Source: an uncultured Mycobacterium sp. (lineage in GTDB: Bacteria > Actinomycetota > Actinomycetes > Mycobacteriales > Mycobacteriaceae). Taken from it: a stretch of DNA of 64,000 nucleotides. A program made the translations under genes and the position numbers. Positions 1-9,874 of the stretch are shown here, in pieces. Location of the stretch: the NCBI GenBank assembly GCA_900078375.1, contig FLQS01000012.1, positions 246,119 through 310,118 on the forward strand, written 5' to 3'. Positions within the stretch are counted from its first letter, which is position 1. Every line of letters begins with the position of its first letter. A model generated the notes under the pieces. The model did no database searches, was not told where the DNA came from, and saw only the letters and a list, made by a program, of their open reading frames with translations.

Positions 1-2
1 GC

Positions 3-209
3 AACGATCTCAAGCAGTGGGTCGAGGCCAGCCGTCGCGTCGGCGGCCGCCGACGTGGCCGCTCCGGTCCGGCCGGCCGGGGACGTGCCTCGATCGACCG
101 GGAGCAGAGCGCCGCGATCCGCGACTGGGCGCGCCGCAACGGTCACAAGGTGTCGACGCGGGGACGTATCCCGGCCGACATCATCGACGCGTTTCACGCC
201 GCAACGTAG
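3..209 (+). CDS. lsr2: Lsr2 nucleoid protein, C-terminal part (5' end outside window)
   Basis: The open frame enters from the left edge and gives 68 residues ending in ...DAFHAAT. Lsr2 is the mycobacterial H-NS-like silencer. Its C-terminal domain inserts an RGR motif into the minor groove of AT-rich DNA. That motif is visible here ([14 protein letters not shown]), after a basic linker (GGRRRGRSG) and the DNA-binding helix segment [12 protein letters not shown]. The dimerisation domain lies upstream of the window. Lsr2 directly before clpC1 matches the mycobacterial order. Identity is secure; only the end of the gene can be assessed. Confidence 0.95.
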   Translation, partial: NDLKQWVEASRRVGGRRRGRSGPAGRGRASIDREQSAAIRDWARRNGHKVSTRGRIPADIIDAFHAAT

Positions 210-278
210 CTCCGCATCGGGCCATTTGGCCTGTTGACCTTCTCGGCCACCCCGCCGCGAGCGCACGTGTCAGTGGAG

Positions 279-293
279 TTCGCTTGCGGCGAA
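279..293. promoter_or_regulatory. Candidate ClgR-type operator upstream of clpC1
   Basis: TTCGC-TTGCG-GCGAA is a perfect 5-bp inverted repeat with a 5-base spacer in the lsr2-clpC1 gap. It resembles the actinobacterial ClgR consensus (CGC-N5-GCG core flanked by A/T). ClgR activates Clp protease genes, including clpC1, in corynebacteria and mycobacteria. Site assignment is by pattern only. Confidence 0.5.
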
Positions 294-312
294 GCGGCTG
301 CCGGTGATTATC

Positions 313-324
313 GGAAACGTTTCC
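313..324. promoter_or_regulatory. Perfect 12-bp palindrome in the clpC1 upstream region
   Basis: GGAAACGTTTCC is its own reverse complement and lies about 155 bases before the clpC1 start. A CG-centred palindrome of this type is typical of LacI-family operators. No regulator can be named from the sequence. The remaining 270-base gap between lsr2 and clpC1 shows no gene. Confidence 0.4.
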
Positions 325-479
325 TTGCCCTACCGCGTTGGTGTGCTAGGTCTGCACCGCTAGAGACGCGGTATGGGTGGGCAAGGGAGGACGCCTTCCC
401 GGGCCTCCCATTAGAGTGGACGACAGGTGCGTGGTGACTACCGCTGTACCTAATCGTGATGGAGAGCAGGTAACCGACG

Positions 480-3064
<2,585 letters not shown>

Positions 3065-3072
3065 CCACGCAA

Positions 3073-3107
3073 CGAAGATGCCCCCGACACTGTCGGGGGC
3101 ATCTTCG
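3073..3107. terminator. Strong hairpin terminator after clpC1
   Basis: There is a 16-bp perfect stem (CGAAGATGCCCCCGAC and its complement) with a 3-base loop, starting 8 bases after the clpC1 stop. No T-run follows, which is common for mycobacterial terminators. Confidence 0.85.
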
Positions 3108-3182
3108 TGTGGCTCGTCGGACGGCCGGCGAATACTCGGCGACTCCATCGATTCGCGCGCTCGCGACCGCTAACCTCTGCTC

Positions 3183-3551
3183 ATGCTTGTAGTGACCACC
3201 AACGACATTCCGGGCTGGGAGATCCAGCGGGTATGCGGTGAGGTGTTCGGTCTCACCGTGCGATCGCGCAATGCCTTCTCCCAGATGGGTGCGGGCTTCA
3301 AAAGCATGTTCGGCGGCGAGCTGCAGGGCATGACCAAGAACCTCGCGGAGAGCCGCAACGAGGCGATGAACCGGTTGATGAACGAGGCGCGCAATCGCGG
3401 CGGGAACGCGATCATCGGAATGCGCTTCGACACCACCGAACTCGGCGATGTCTGGACCGAGATCTGTGCGTACGGCACTGCCGTGCAGGCCGTCCCGATC
3501 AGCGACGCCGCCAAGTACACCGCGCAGCAACTGGGTTACGGCGCCAGCTAA
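3183..3551 (+). CDS. YbjQ/UPF0145 family protein
   Basis: This 122-residue protein matches the YbjQ (UPF0145) fold family of about 100-120 residues. It has the N-terminal MLVVTTNDIPGWEIQ, the central NEAMNRLMNEARNRGGNAIIGMRF helix-strand, and a C-terminal VCAYGTAV-like strand (EICAYGTAVQAVP). Members form pentameric rings and were once called heavy-metal-binding proteins; their function is not settled. It stands alone between the clpC1 terminator and a cobalamin riboswitch. The ATG is the first in frame and matches the family N-terminus. Confidence 0.8.
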   Translation: MLVVTTNDIPGWEIQRVCGEVFGLTVRSRNAFSQMGAGFKSMFGGELQGMTKNLAESRNEAMNRLMNEARNRGGNAIIGMRFDTTELGDVWTEICAYGTAVQAVPISDAAKYTAQQLGYGAS

Positions 3552-3557
3552 ACCCGC

Positions 3558-3680
3558 GCAGGTATAGCATCCTCGATGTAAGGACGAGTCGAGGAATCTG
3601 GTGAAACTCCAGAACGGTCGCGCCACTGTTTACAGTCAGACCCGAGGCCCGTCGAAGTTCATCGTGGGACGCGCAGTTCC
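3558..3680 (+). promoter_or_regulatory. Cobalamin (AdoCbl) riboswitch
   Basis: The leader before cbtB carries the conserved core of a cobalamin riboswitch. It has GGAATCTGGTGAAACTCCAG at about 3594-3613, followed by the B12-box-like CGCCACTGT at 3621-3629 and a downstream AGTCAGACCC segment. It lies between ybjQ and cbtB and ends shortly before the ribosome site of cbtB (GAAAGGA). This predicts that cobalamin shuts off the cbtBA operon. The boundaries are approximate; the core is clear. Confidence 0.88.
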
Positions 3681-3694
3681 CTGAAAGGACTCCA

Positions 3695-3910
3695 ATGTCT
3701 ACTCCACAAGCACGGTCGGGCCGGTCTCGCGCCGTCGACCTGTCGGCCACCAGGGCCGTCGTCTGGCTCTCGCTGACCGCGTTCTTCGCGCTGCTGGTCC
3801 TGTACTTCATCGGCGTCGACCAAGGCGCCAGCTCGGTGTTCGGCGACAACATGTACATCCACGAATTCGTGCATGACGCCCGCCATCTGCTCGGCTTCCC
3901 CTGCCACTGA
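3695..3910 (+). CDS. cbtB: CbtB cobalt transporter subunit
   Basis: This 71-residue protein has one transmembrane helix (about residues 24-42, VVWLSLTAFFALLVLYFIGV). Its C-terminal metal motif contains HEFVHDARHLLGFPCH, the diagnostic histidine ladder of CbtB. CbtA/CbtB were predicted as cobalt transporters because they follow cobalamin riboswitches, as here. The ATG is preceded by GAAAGGAC. It is followed 24 bases later by cbtA and is very probably co-transcribed. The transport role is inferred from family and context. Confidence 0.88.
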   Translation: MSTPQARSGRSRAVDLSATRAVVWLSLTAFFALLVLYFIGVDQGASSVFGDNMYIHEFVHDARHLLGFPCH

Positions 3911-3934
3911 GTCAGAGGAAATCCGGCTAATAAA

Positions 3935-4735
3935 ATGGAAAAGTCAATAATCTGGCGCGGCATTCTGGCCGGCGCCTTTGCCGGCGTGCTCGCATTCATC
4001 TGGTCGAAGATCTTCATCGAGCCGATCGTCGGGCGGGCCATCGATTTCGAGGGCGGCACCGCCGCGGCACATGAGGCCATGGAGACGGCGCCCGGGCACG
4101 GGCATGCCCACGAAGAAGGCGGCGAGCTCTTCACCCGGGCCGTCCAGTCCAACATCGGTATGGGACTGGGTGTGCTGCTCTTCAGCGTGGCGCTGGGTGC
4201 GTTGTTCGCCGTCGTCTTCTGCGTGGCGTACAGCCGGATCGACAGTGTGTCGACTCGCAAGCTGGCGGTGCTGACCGCCGGGGCGATGTTGATCGCACTG
4301 TGGGTGGTTCCCGCGCTCAAGTACCCGCCCAACCCGCCGGCGACAAGCCTCGACGAAACCATCAAGCAGCGCGCTCTGCTCTATCTGTTGATGGTTGCGT
4401 TGTCCGCGCTGTTGATGGTTGCCTCGGTCTACCTCGCCTTCCAGCTCACGCCGAAATTGGGTGCCTGGAACGCGACTCTGGCGGCGGGCGGCGCCTACAT
4501 CGTCGCGGTCGCGATCGTGATGCTCATCCTGCCGACGATCGACGAGACGCCGGGCCCGATGGTCAACGACGCCGGGACGATCGTGTTCCCCGGCTTCCCC
4601 GCGGTCGATCTGTACGAGTTCCGGTTGTATGCGCTTGGCACTCAGGTGATCGTCTGGACGACGATCGGCCTGCTCGGTGCGGCCATGCTGTCCCGGCTGC
4701 TCGATACCAAGGAACGGGAGTCCATCACTGCGTGA
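3935..4735 (+). CDS. cbtA: CbtA cobalt transporter, membrane subunit
   Basis: This is a 266-residue polytopic membrane protein with about six helices. A loop after the first helix carries a metal-binding HGHAHEE stretch (about residues 53-59). Length, the opening segment (WRGILAGAFAGVLAFIWSKIF) and its position after CbtB identify CbtA. It is expected to be the permease of a cobalt uptake system repressed by cobalamin through the upstream riboswitch. Its stop overlaps the start of the next gene (GTGA), indicating translational coupling with a phosphatase-like protein. Confidence 0.88.
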   Translation: MEKSIIWRGILAGAFAGVLAFIWSKIFIEPIVGRAIDFEGGTAAAHEAMETAPGHGHAHEEGGELFTRAVQSNIGMGLGVLLFSVALGALFAVVFCVAYSRIDSVSTRKLAVLTAGAMLIALWVVPALKYPPNPPATSLDETIKQRALLYLLMVALSALLMVASVYLAFQLTPKLGAWNATLAAGGAYIVAVAIVMLILPTIDETPGPMVNDAGTIVFPGFPAVDLYEFRLYALGTQVIVWTTIGLLGAAMLSRLLDTKERESITA

Positions 4736-5283
4736 GTGTCGTCCGGCTGACCCTGGTGTCACATGCCATGACCGATGCCATGGCAGCCGGGCGATTTCCG
4801 GCGGACGAAGCGCTGAACGCGCTTGGCCACCGCCAGCTTGACGGGCTCGAGGTCGGCGCTGCCGACACGGTGCTGTGTGGGCCCGAGACGCGGACCCGCC
4901 AGACCGCCGATCTGCTCGGCTTGTCGGCGCTCGTCGACGCGCGGCTGGCTGACCTGGATTGCGGTCAATGGCGCGGTTCGGGTCTTGACGAGGTGCAGCC
5001 CGACCAGCTCGCACGCTGGCTCACCGAACCCGACAGCTGCCCCCATGACGGTGAATCGATCGTCGCGTTGATCGCCCGGGTGCGCGGCTGGCTTGCCGAG
5101 ATCAGCCGGACACCGGGTGGCATCGTGGCGATCACCCATCCCGCCGTGATCCGTGCGGTCGTTCTGAATGCGCTGGATGCGCCGCCGAAGTCGTTCTGGC
5201 GCATCGATATCGCGCCGGCAAGTCGCACCGCGTTACACCATCGCGGGATGGTGTGGACGCTGCGCTCAGCGGTAGCGGGGTAG
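4732..5283 (+). CDS. Histidine-phosphatase-superfamily protein in the cobalt operon
   Basis: This 183-residue protein has the branch-1 histidine phosphatase layout: an N-terminal catalytic segment (LTLVSHAMTDA), CGPETRTRQTA, DLDCGQWRG, and a second histidine in AITHPAVIRAVV. The usual RHG/RHA signature is SHA here, so the arginine next to the phospho-accepting histidine is replaced by serine. Coupling to cbtA and the riboswitch suggests a cobalamin-related phosphatase, such as one resembling the alpha-ribazole phosphatase CobC, but this is inference. The GTG start overlaps the cbtA stop. The 3' end overlaps convergent lpqF by 18 bases. Confidence 0.75.
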   Translation: MSVVRLTLVSHAMTDAMAAGRFPADEALNALGHRQLDGLEVGAADTVLCGPETRTRQTADLLGLSALVDARLADLDCGQWRGSGLDEVQPDQLARWLTEPDSCPHDGESIVALIARVRGWLAEISRTPGGIVAITHPAVIRAVVLNALDAPPKSFWRIDIAPASRTALHHRGMVWTLRSAVAG

Positions 5284-6600
5284 TAACCCGAAGACCTGCT
5301 TGATGATCGTCATCGCCCAGCCGCCGGCGTTGGCGCTGTGGAAGCGGGGCCAGTTGAATTGGAAGCTGACCACCCACGCCTGGCTGGTGCGGTCGACGGC
5401 ATACCAGCTGAACGTCATGTCGCCGGGCAGATTGCCCGCCTTGGCGGCGATGTAGGGCCATTCGGCTGTGTCGAGGTCGATGCCAGCGGTTTCGGACATG
5501 ACGTCCTTGACCTGGGCCGCGCGCCCGACGGCGTTGCGCTGCAAGCCGGCGTGCACGCGACAGATGTCCTCGGCGTTGCCGTACCACTCGGCGCCGTAGG
5601 CCGAGCCAGGGGCGTGGGTGCGATACGGGTCTGGGTCGTACGGCCGGGAATCGGCTTCGTGCAACAGGTTTGCGCGGTCCTGCGGCATGGCGGCGGTCTT
5701 CCACTCTTGCCGCACGTCGGGATTGCCCCAGCCGATCGCGAACAGTTCCCGCATGGTGGGGAACGGTGTCATGCTCGCCGGGTCGTGGTGGCCGGCATTG
5801 ACCAGTGCCTCTTCGATGGCGTGGGTGCCGAGGCGCCCGATCAGCAGATCGGTGGCCATGTTGTCGCTCGTGGCGATCATCTTGCCCGCCGCCTCGCGCA
5901 CGGTGATCTGCGAGCCGGCTGGCAGCTTGTCGAAGCCCGATGTGCCGAGCTTCTTCCCCTCGGCCGTGATGGTGAGTTTATCGCTCCAGTTCAATGTGCC
6001 TGCAGTGATGGCAGTTTCGACGGCATACAGCACGTAGGTCTTGAAAATCGAAGCGAGCGGCAGGGATTCAGAGGTGTTGGTGCCGGCTACCTTCTCGCAG
6101 CGGCCGTCGTTGACCTTGGAAACCTGCCACGAGTAGCGGGCGCCGGTGCGGCTCAGTGCGGTATCGACGTCCTGCCACGACTCGATCTTGGGCTTCTCGG
6201 TGGACACGACGAACCGGCTGACGAAGGTATCGTCCCCGATCCGCAGGTCGATGTCCTGTCGGGCACCGTAGGACGTAAGCAGGTGCAGGGTGGCGACATT
6301 GGCGCCGATGTCCGCCCCGGCCAGGGTGTAGGGCCGGTCCCACCACAGCGAGTCCATGCTGTGCGCGACCGGGTCCACCATATCGGTGGTGGCCAAGGTC
6401 TTGACGTTGTCTGGTCCGATCGGCCAGTCCGAGTTCAGCATGTCCATGACCTGCTTGGCCCGCACTGCGGTGGGGGTGTTGAGGTCGATGCGGACCCCCG
6501 CGCCGGCGTTGGCCGGTGGCGCGGGTGCTGGTGCGCAGCTCGTTGCCAGGGCTGCGGCGGATGCGATCACGGTGGCGATGGCCACCGCGGTCCGGCGCAC
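5266..6600 (-). CDS. lpqF: LpqF, serine beta-lactamase-like lipoprotein
   Basis: This is a 444-residue exported protein. A signal helix ends in LATSC, a weak but plausible lipobox, giving a lipid-anchored Cys. An NTF2-like segment (about 40-150) is followed by a class A beta-lactamase-type serine hydrolase domain with the SxxK motif SIFK and the SDN motif in IATSDNMATDL. It is the orthologue of Rv3593 by sequence recall and by its place after mhuD. The GTG at 6600 is chosen because it follows the mhuD stop by 10 bases; an upstream start would overlap mhuD by about 90 bases. The substrate is unknown. Confidence 0.82.
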   Translation of the reverse strand: MRRTAVAIATVIASAAALATSCAPAPAPPANAGAGVRIDLNTPTAVRAKQVMDMLNSDWPIGPDNVKTLATTDMVDPVAHSMDSLWWDRPYTLAGADIGANVATLHLLTSYGARQDIDLRIGDDTFVSRFVVSTEKPKIESWQDVDTALSRTGARYSWQVSKVNDGRCEKVAGTNTSESLPLASIFKTYVLYAVETAITAGTLNWSDKLTITAEGKKLGTSGFDKLPAGSQITVREAAGKMIATSDNMATDLLIGRLGTHAIEEALVNAGHHDPASMTPFPTMRELFAIGWGNPDVRQEWKTAAMPQDRANLLHEADSRPYDPDPYRTHAPGSAYGAEWYGNAEDICRVHAGLQRNAVGRAAQVKDVMSETAGIDLDTAEWPYIAAKAGNLPGDMTFSWYAVDRTSQAWVVSFQFNWPRFHSANAGGWAMTIIKQVFGLLPRYR

Positions 6601-6610
6601 CTGGCGTGCG

Positions 6611-6928
6611 CTATGCCTTGGCGCCGGTCCCGGCAACGTCCAACACAACCTCGAACTCGAGCAGATGGGCACCCTTGGCCACCGGATTGGCGCGTTCACC
6701 GGCGTGCGCGTGGATCGCAGGTCCGGTGGCCCACGCCTGGAAGGCCTCTTCGGACTCCCACGTGGTCACCACGAAGTAGCGGTCCTCACCCTTGACCGGT
6801 CGCAGCAATTGGAACCCGAGGAACCCCGGCTGGTTGTCGACGGCGTGGGCGCGGTTGGCGAACCGCTTCTCCAATTCGGGGCCGGCACCCGGTGGAATCT
6901 CGATTGCGTTGATTTTCACCACGGACAT
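6611..6928 (-). CDS. mhuD: MhuD haem-degrading monooxygenase
   Basis: This 105-residue ABM-fold protein matches M. tuberculosis MhuD. It keeps the key residues Asn7, Trp66 and His75 at the same positions (NAIE, AFQAWATGP, IHAHAGE). MhuD homodimers cleave haem to mycobilins and release iron without CO. It precedes lpqF by 10 bases on the same strand, so the two are probably co-transcribed. The start lies back-to-back with the divergent alpha/beta hydrolase gene; the 55-base gap must hold both promoters. Confidence 0.93.
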   Translation of the reverse strand: MSVVKINAIEIPPGAGPELEKRFANRAHAVDNQPGFLGFQLLRPVKGEDRYFVVTTWESEEAFQAWATGPAIHAHAGERANPVAKGAHLLEFEVVLDVAGTGAKA

Positions 6929-6983
6929 GGCGCAAGGCTACCGCGCCCGCGGAGGGCGGTGGCCGACCGCGCAAGATGAAGCG

Positions 6984-7757
6984 GTGGGCACCGAATCGCT
7001 GACGCATCGGGGCGGCACCGGCCGCCCACTGGTGTTGGTACACGGCCTGATGGGCCGCGGCACCACATGGTCGCGGCAGGTGCCCTGGCTGACCCGGTTC
7101 GGTGCGGTCTACACCTACGACGCGCCGTGGCACCGCGGCCGCGATGTCGAAGATTCCGCACCCGTCAGCACCGAGCGGTTCGTCGCCGACCTGGGCGACG
7201 CCGTCGCCACTCTCGGCGGGCCCACGGTGCTCGTCGGGCATTCGATGGGCGGTTTGCACTCCTGGTGTCTGGCCGCGCAGCGGCCCGATCTGGTGAGTGC
7301 GCTGGTGGTCGAGGATATGGCGCCGGACTTCGTCGGCCGGACAACCGGCCCATGGGAGCCGTGGGTGCACGCGCTGCCTATCGAATACTCCACTGCCGAA
7401 CAGGTTTACGACGAGTTCGGGCCGGTCGCTGGACGCTATTTCCTGGAGGCGTTCGATCGCACCGCGACCGGCTGGCGCCTGCACGGCCAGCCGGCCCGCT
7501 GGATCGAGATCGCCGGGCAGTGGGGCTTGCACGACTACTGGCAGCAGTGGCAGTCGGTCCGCGCGCCGGTGTTGCTCATCGAGGCGGGTGATTCGGTGGC
7601 GCCGCCGGGGCAGATGCGCAAGATGGCCGAACGGGCCGGTGAACGTGCCCGCTACGTCCATGTCCCTGGCGCGGGGCACCTCGTGCACGACGACGCCCCG
7701 GACCGCTACCGGGAGGCCGTCGAGACTTTCCTAGCGGCGCTCCCCGAGCGCACCTGA
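6984..7757 (+). CDS. Alpha/beta hydrolase (Rv3591c-like)
   Basis: This is a 257-residue alpha/beta hydrolase with oxyanion HGLMG near residue 22, nucleophile elbow GHSMGG, and a C-terminal catalytic histidine in GAGHLVHDD. GTG 6984 is chosen over the in-frame ATG at 6927: it gives the length remembered for the M. tuberculosis orthologue and avoids overlap with mhuD. The substrate is unknown. It is divergent from mhuD-lpqF, and its 3' end overlaps a small gene on the other strand. Confidence 0.8.
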   Translation: MGTESLTHRGGTGRPLVLVHGLMGRGTTWSRQVPWLTRFGAVYTYDAPWHRGRDVEDSAPVSTERFVADLGDAVATLGGPTVLVGHSMGGLHSWCLAAQRPDLVSALVVEDMAPDFVGRTTGPWEPWVHALPIEYSTAEQVYDEFGPVAGRYFLEAFDRTATGWRLHGQPARWIEIAGQWGLHDYWQQWQSVRAPVLLIEAGDSVAPPGQMRKMAERAGERARYVHVPGAGHLVHDDAPDRYREAVETFLAALPERT

Positions 7758-7925
7758 CGACGGCCACACCGGCTGCTGTTCGAACCGGGTGCGGACGGCG
7801 TCGAGATCGTGGCCGACCCGGCGGGCGTCGGCGTCGTCGAAGAGTGGACCGACCATCGGTGCGCTCACCCGGAATTGATCGGCATGCAGCCGGAGTTTGT
7901 TCAAGAAGGTGATCAACGCGTTCAT
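7731..7925 (-). CDS. Small hypothetical protein, 64 residues
   Basis: The open frame encodes MNALITFLNKLRLHADQFRV... ending in VWPSSGALGERR. It looks like a genuine soluble protein with a balanced composition. It starts at ATG in the gap before the glxA-like gene and overlaps the 3' end of the hydrolase by 27 bases. No domain is recognised. Without it, 239 bases would be empty between two + strand genes. Confidence rests only on composition and placement. Confidence 0.45.
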   Translation of the reverse strand: MNALITFLNKLRLHADQFRVSAPMVGPLFDDADARRVGHDLDAVRTRFEQQPVWPSSGALGERR

Positions 7926-7943
7926 GGCAGTAATGCTTCGTCA

Positions 7944-7996
7944 GATAATATCCCGCCAACAGTGGCAGCAGTGACCCTATAGGATAAAATCCTGCC
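7944..7996 (+). promoter_or_regulatory. Direct repeat and probable leaderless promoter of the GlxA-type regulator
   Basis: GATAATATCCCGCC (7944-7957) and GATAAAATCCTGCC (7983-7996) match at 12 of 14 positions, 39 bases apart. The second contains a -10-like TAAAAT (7985-7990) ending six bases before the ATG, which fits a leaderless transcript. It also holds the short inverted repeat AGGAT-AAA-ATCCT. The repeats may be binding sites for the regulator itself. Confidence 0.45.
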
Positions 7997-8965
7997 ATGC
8001 CTTTGAAGAGTGTCTCGGCGCTGGTCCTCGATGGTCTCGCGGTGTTCGAGTTCGGCGTGATCTGCGAGGTCTTCGGCATCGACAGGTCCGGGGACGGCGT
8101 ACCCAACTTCGATTTCAAGGTGTGCGGTCCGCAACCGGGCAAGCCGCTGCGCACCAGCGTTGGCGCCTACTTGGTGCCCGATCACGGCCTCGACGCCTTG
8201 GTGGGCGCCGATGTGGTGGCGGTATCGGCGGTGACGGGTCCGGTCGAGGCGTACCCGCCCGAGGCGCTGGCGGCGCTGCGGGCCGCCCACGCCGCCGGCT
8301 CGACGATCCTGACCGTCTGTTCGGGCGCGTTCGTCGCGGGGGAGGCGGGGCTGCTCGACGGGCGCCGCTGCACCACCCACTGGATGCACGCCGACGAACT
8401 CGCCCGTCGCTATCCGACCGCGATCATCGACCGCAATGTGCTGTTCGTCGACGACGGTGACCTGGTGACCAGTGCAGGCACTGCCGCCGGTATCGATGCC
8501 AGCCTGCACCTCGTCCGCCGCGAACTCGGCAGCACGGTCACCAACAAGATCGCGCGGCGGATGGTGGTGCCACCTCAGCGCGACGGCGGTCAGCGTCAGT
8601 ACATCGAGCAACCCATACCCGTTCGATGTTCGGAAGGCTTTGCCCCACAACTAGATTGGATACTGTCCAATCTCGACAAGCCGCATACGGTGGCCAGCAT
8701 GGCCCGGCGGGCCAACATGTCGGCGCGCACCTTCGCCCGGCGCTTCGTCGAAGAAGCCGGCACCACACCGATGCAGTGGGTCACCGATCAGCGGGTGCTC
8801 TACGCCCGCCGGATGCTCGAGGAAACCGATCTGGACGTCGACCGCATCGCCGAGCGGGCCGGTTTCGGCACCGCCACGCTGCTGCGGCACCACTTCCGCC
8901 GGATTGTCGGCGTCACGCCGTCGGATTACCGGCGCCGCTTCGCGCGATCGGCTCAGACGGCCTGA
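7997..8965 (+). CDS. GlxA-type AraC family regulator with DJ-1/PfpI domain
   Basis: This is a 322-residue regulator. Residues 1-170 form a DJ-1/PfpI-like domain including the nucleophile-elbow region TVCSGAFVAGEAGLL. Residues 220-320 form an AraC-type double helix-turn-helix (ANMSARTFARRF and RAGFGTATLLRHHF). Proteins of this layout (GlxA, ArgR/CdhR types) are usually activators of amine or amino acid use; the ligand cannot be read here. It stands alone, convergent with mutY (13-base overlap), and its target may be itself or the divergent small gene. Confidence 0.85.
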   Translation: MPLKSVSALVLDGLAVFEFGVICEVFGIDRSGDGVPNFDFKVCGPQPGKPLRTSVGAYLVPDHGLDALVGADVVAVSAVTGPVEAYPPEALAALRAAHAAGSTILTVCSGAFVAGEAGLLDGRRCTTHWMHADELARRYPTAIIDRNVLFVDDGDLVTSAGTAAGIDASLHLVRRELGSTVTNKIARRMVVPPQRDGGQRQYIEQPIPVRCSEGFAPQLDWILSNLDKPHTVASMARRANMSARTFARRFVEEAGTTPMQWVTDQRVLYARRMLEETDLDVDRIAERAGFGTATLLRHHFRRIVGVTPSDYRRRFARSAQTA

Positions 8966-9837
8966 TCGCCCTCGCCGGCCAACGCGAACCGGCCGTCGGC
9001 CGTCTGCTCCACCAGCCCGTCCACCAGCAGCGAGTCCAGCGCGCGATCCCGCTGGGCGGTATCGGTCAACCACACCACGTCGAGCTGCGCGCGCATGACG
9101 GGCGCAGAACTGCCCCGCAGCACATCGAGCAGTCGCCCGCGCACCTGCCGATCGGTGCCCGCATAGCGCTGCGACGGGCGCGGCGCGGCGGTGGCCGGTG
9201 GGTACCCGGCCGTCCGCCACGCGCAGACACTCAGCGGGCAGATCCCGCATTTGGGCGACCGAGCCGTGCACACCGTCGCGCCGAGTTCCATCAGCGCGGC
9301 CGAAAACACCGGAGCCGTCTCGTCATCGGGCAACAGCGCGGTCACGTCGGCCATGTCTCGCACCGCCGACGGGTTGCCGGCGTCGGCCGTTCCGTGCACC
9401 GCACGCGCCACCACGCGGCGCACATTGGTGTCCACCACAGGCACGCCCTGCCGATAGGCGAAACAGGCGACCGCGCGGGCGGTGTAGGCGCCGACGCCGG
9501 GCAGGGTGAGTAGCACTTCGACGTCGTCGGGCACCTCGTCATCGTGTGTGGTGGCGATCGCGATAGCGCACTCGTGCAGGCGCTTGGCCCGCCGCGGGTA
9601 GCCCAGCTTGCCCCACGCCCGAAGCACGTCGGCTGCACTGGCGGCGGCCGTCGCCGACGGTGTCGGCCAGCGCGCCACCCAGTCCAGCCAGATCGGCGCC
9701 ACCCTGGCTACCGGGGTCTGCTGCAGCATGAACTCGCTGACCAGGATCTGCCACGCCGTCACATCGGGCTCGCGCCACGGCAGGTCGCGACGTTCGCGCC
9801 CATACCAGTCGACGAGCTCAGCACAAATGGAACTCAT
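8953..9837 (-). CDS. mutY: MutY adenine DNA glycosylase
   Basis: This 294-residue protein removes A from A:8-oxoG pairs. The helix-hairpin-helix LPGVGAYTARAVACFAY is followed by the catalytic Asp in VPVVDTNVRRV. The iron-sulfur cluster cysteines lie in CTARSPKCGICPLSVC. Recognition helix residues are in SEFMLQQTPV. The C-terminus is short, without a full NUDIX-like domain, as in M. tuberculosis. ATG 9837 avoids overlap with divergent canB; an ATG at 9876 in frame would overlap the canB start codon. The order mutY/canB matches Rv3589/Rv3588c. Confidence 0.9.
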   Translation of the reverse strand: MSSICAELVDWYGRERRDLPWREPDVTAWQILVSEFMLQQTPVARVAPIWLDWVARWPTPSATAAASAADVLRAWGKLGYPRRAKRLHECAIAIATTHDDEVPDDVEVLLTLPGVGAYTARAVACFAYRQGVPVVDTNVRRVVARAVHGTADAGNPSAVRDMADVTALLPDDETAPVFSAALMELGATVCTARSPKCGICPLSVCAWRTAGYPPATAAPRPSQRYAGTDRQVRGRLLDVLRGSSAPVMRAQLDVVWLTDTAQRDRALDSLLVDGLVEQTADGRFALAGEGDQAV

Positions 9838-9874
9838 ATCGTTCTGCGGCGAAAGACAGTGCAGAATGTGGGCC

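Noticed and set aside
5266..6699. Longer lpqF starting at 6699
   Set aside because: It would overlap mhuD by about 90 bases and places residues before the signal peptide that do not look like part of it.
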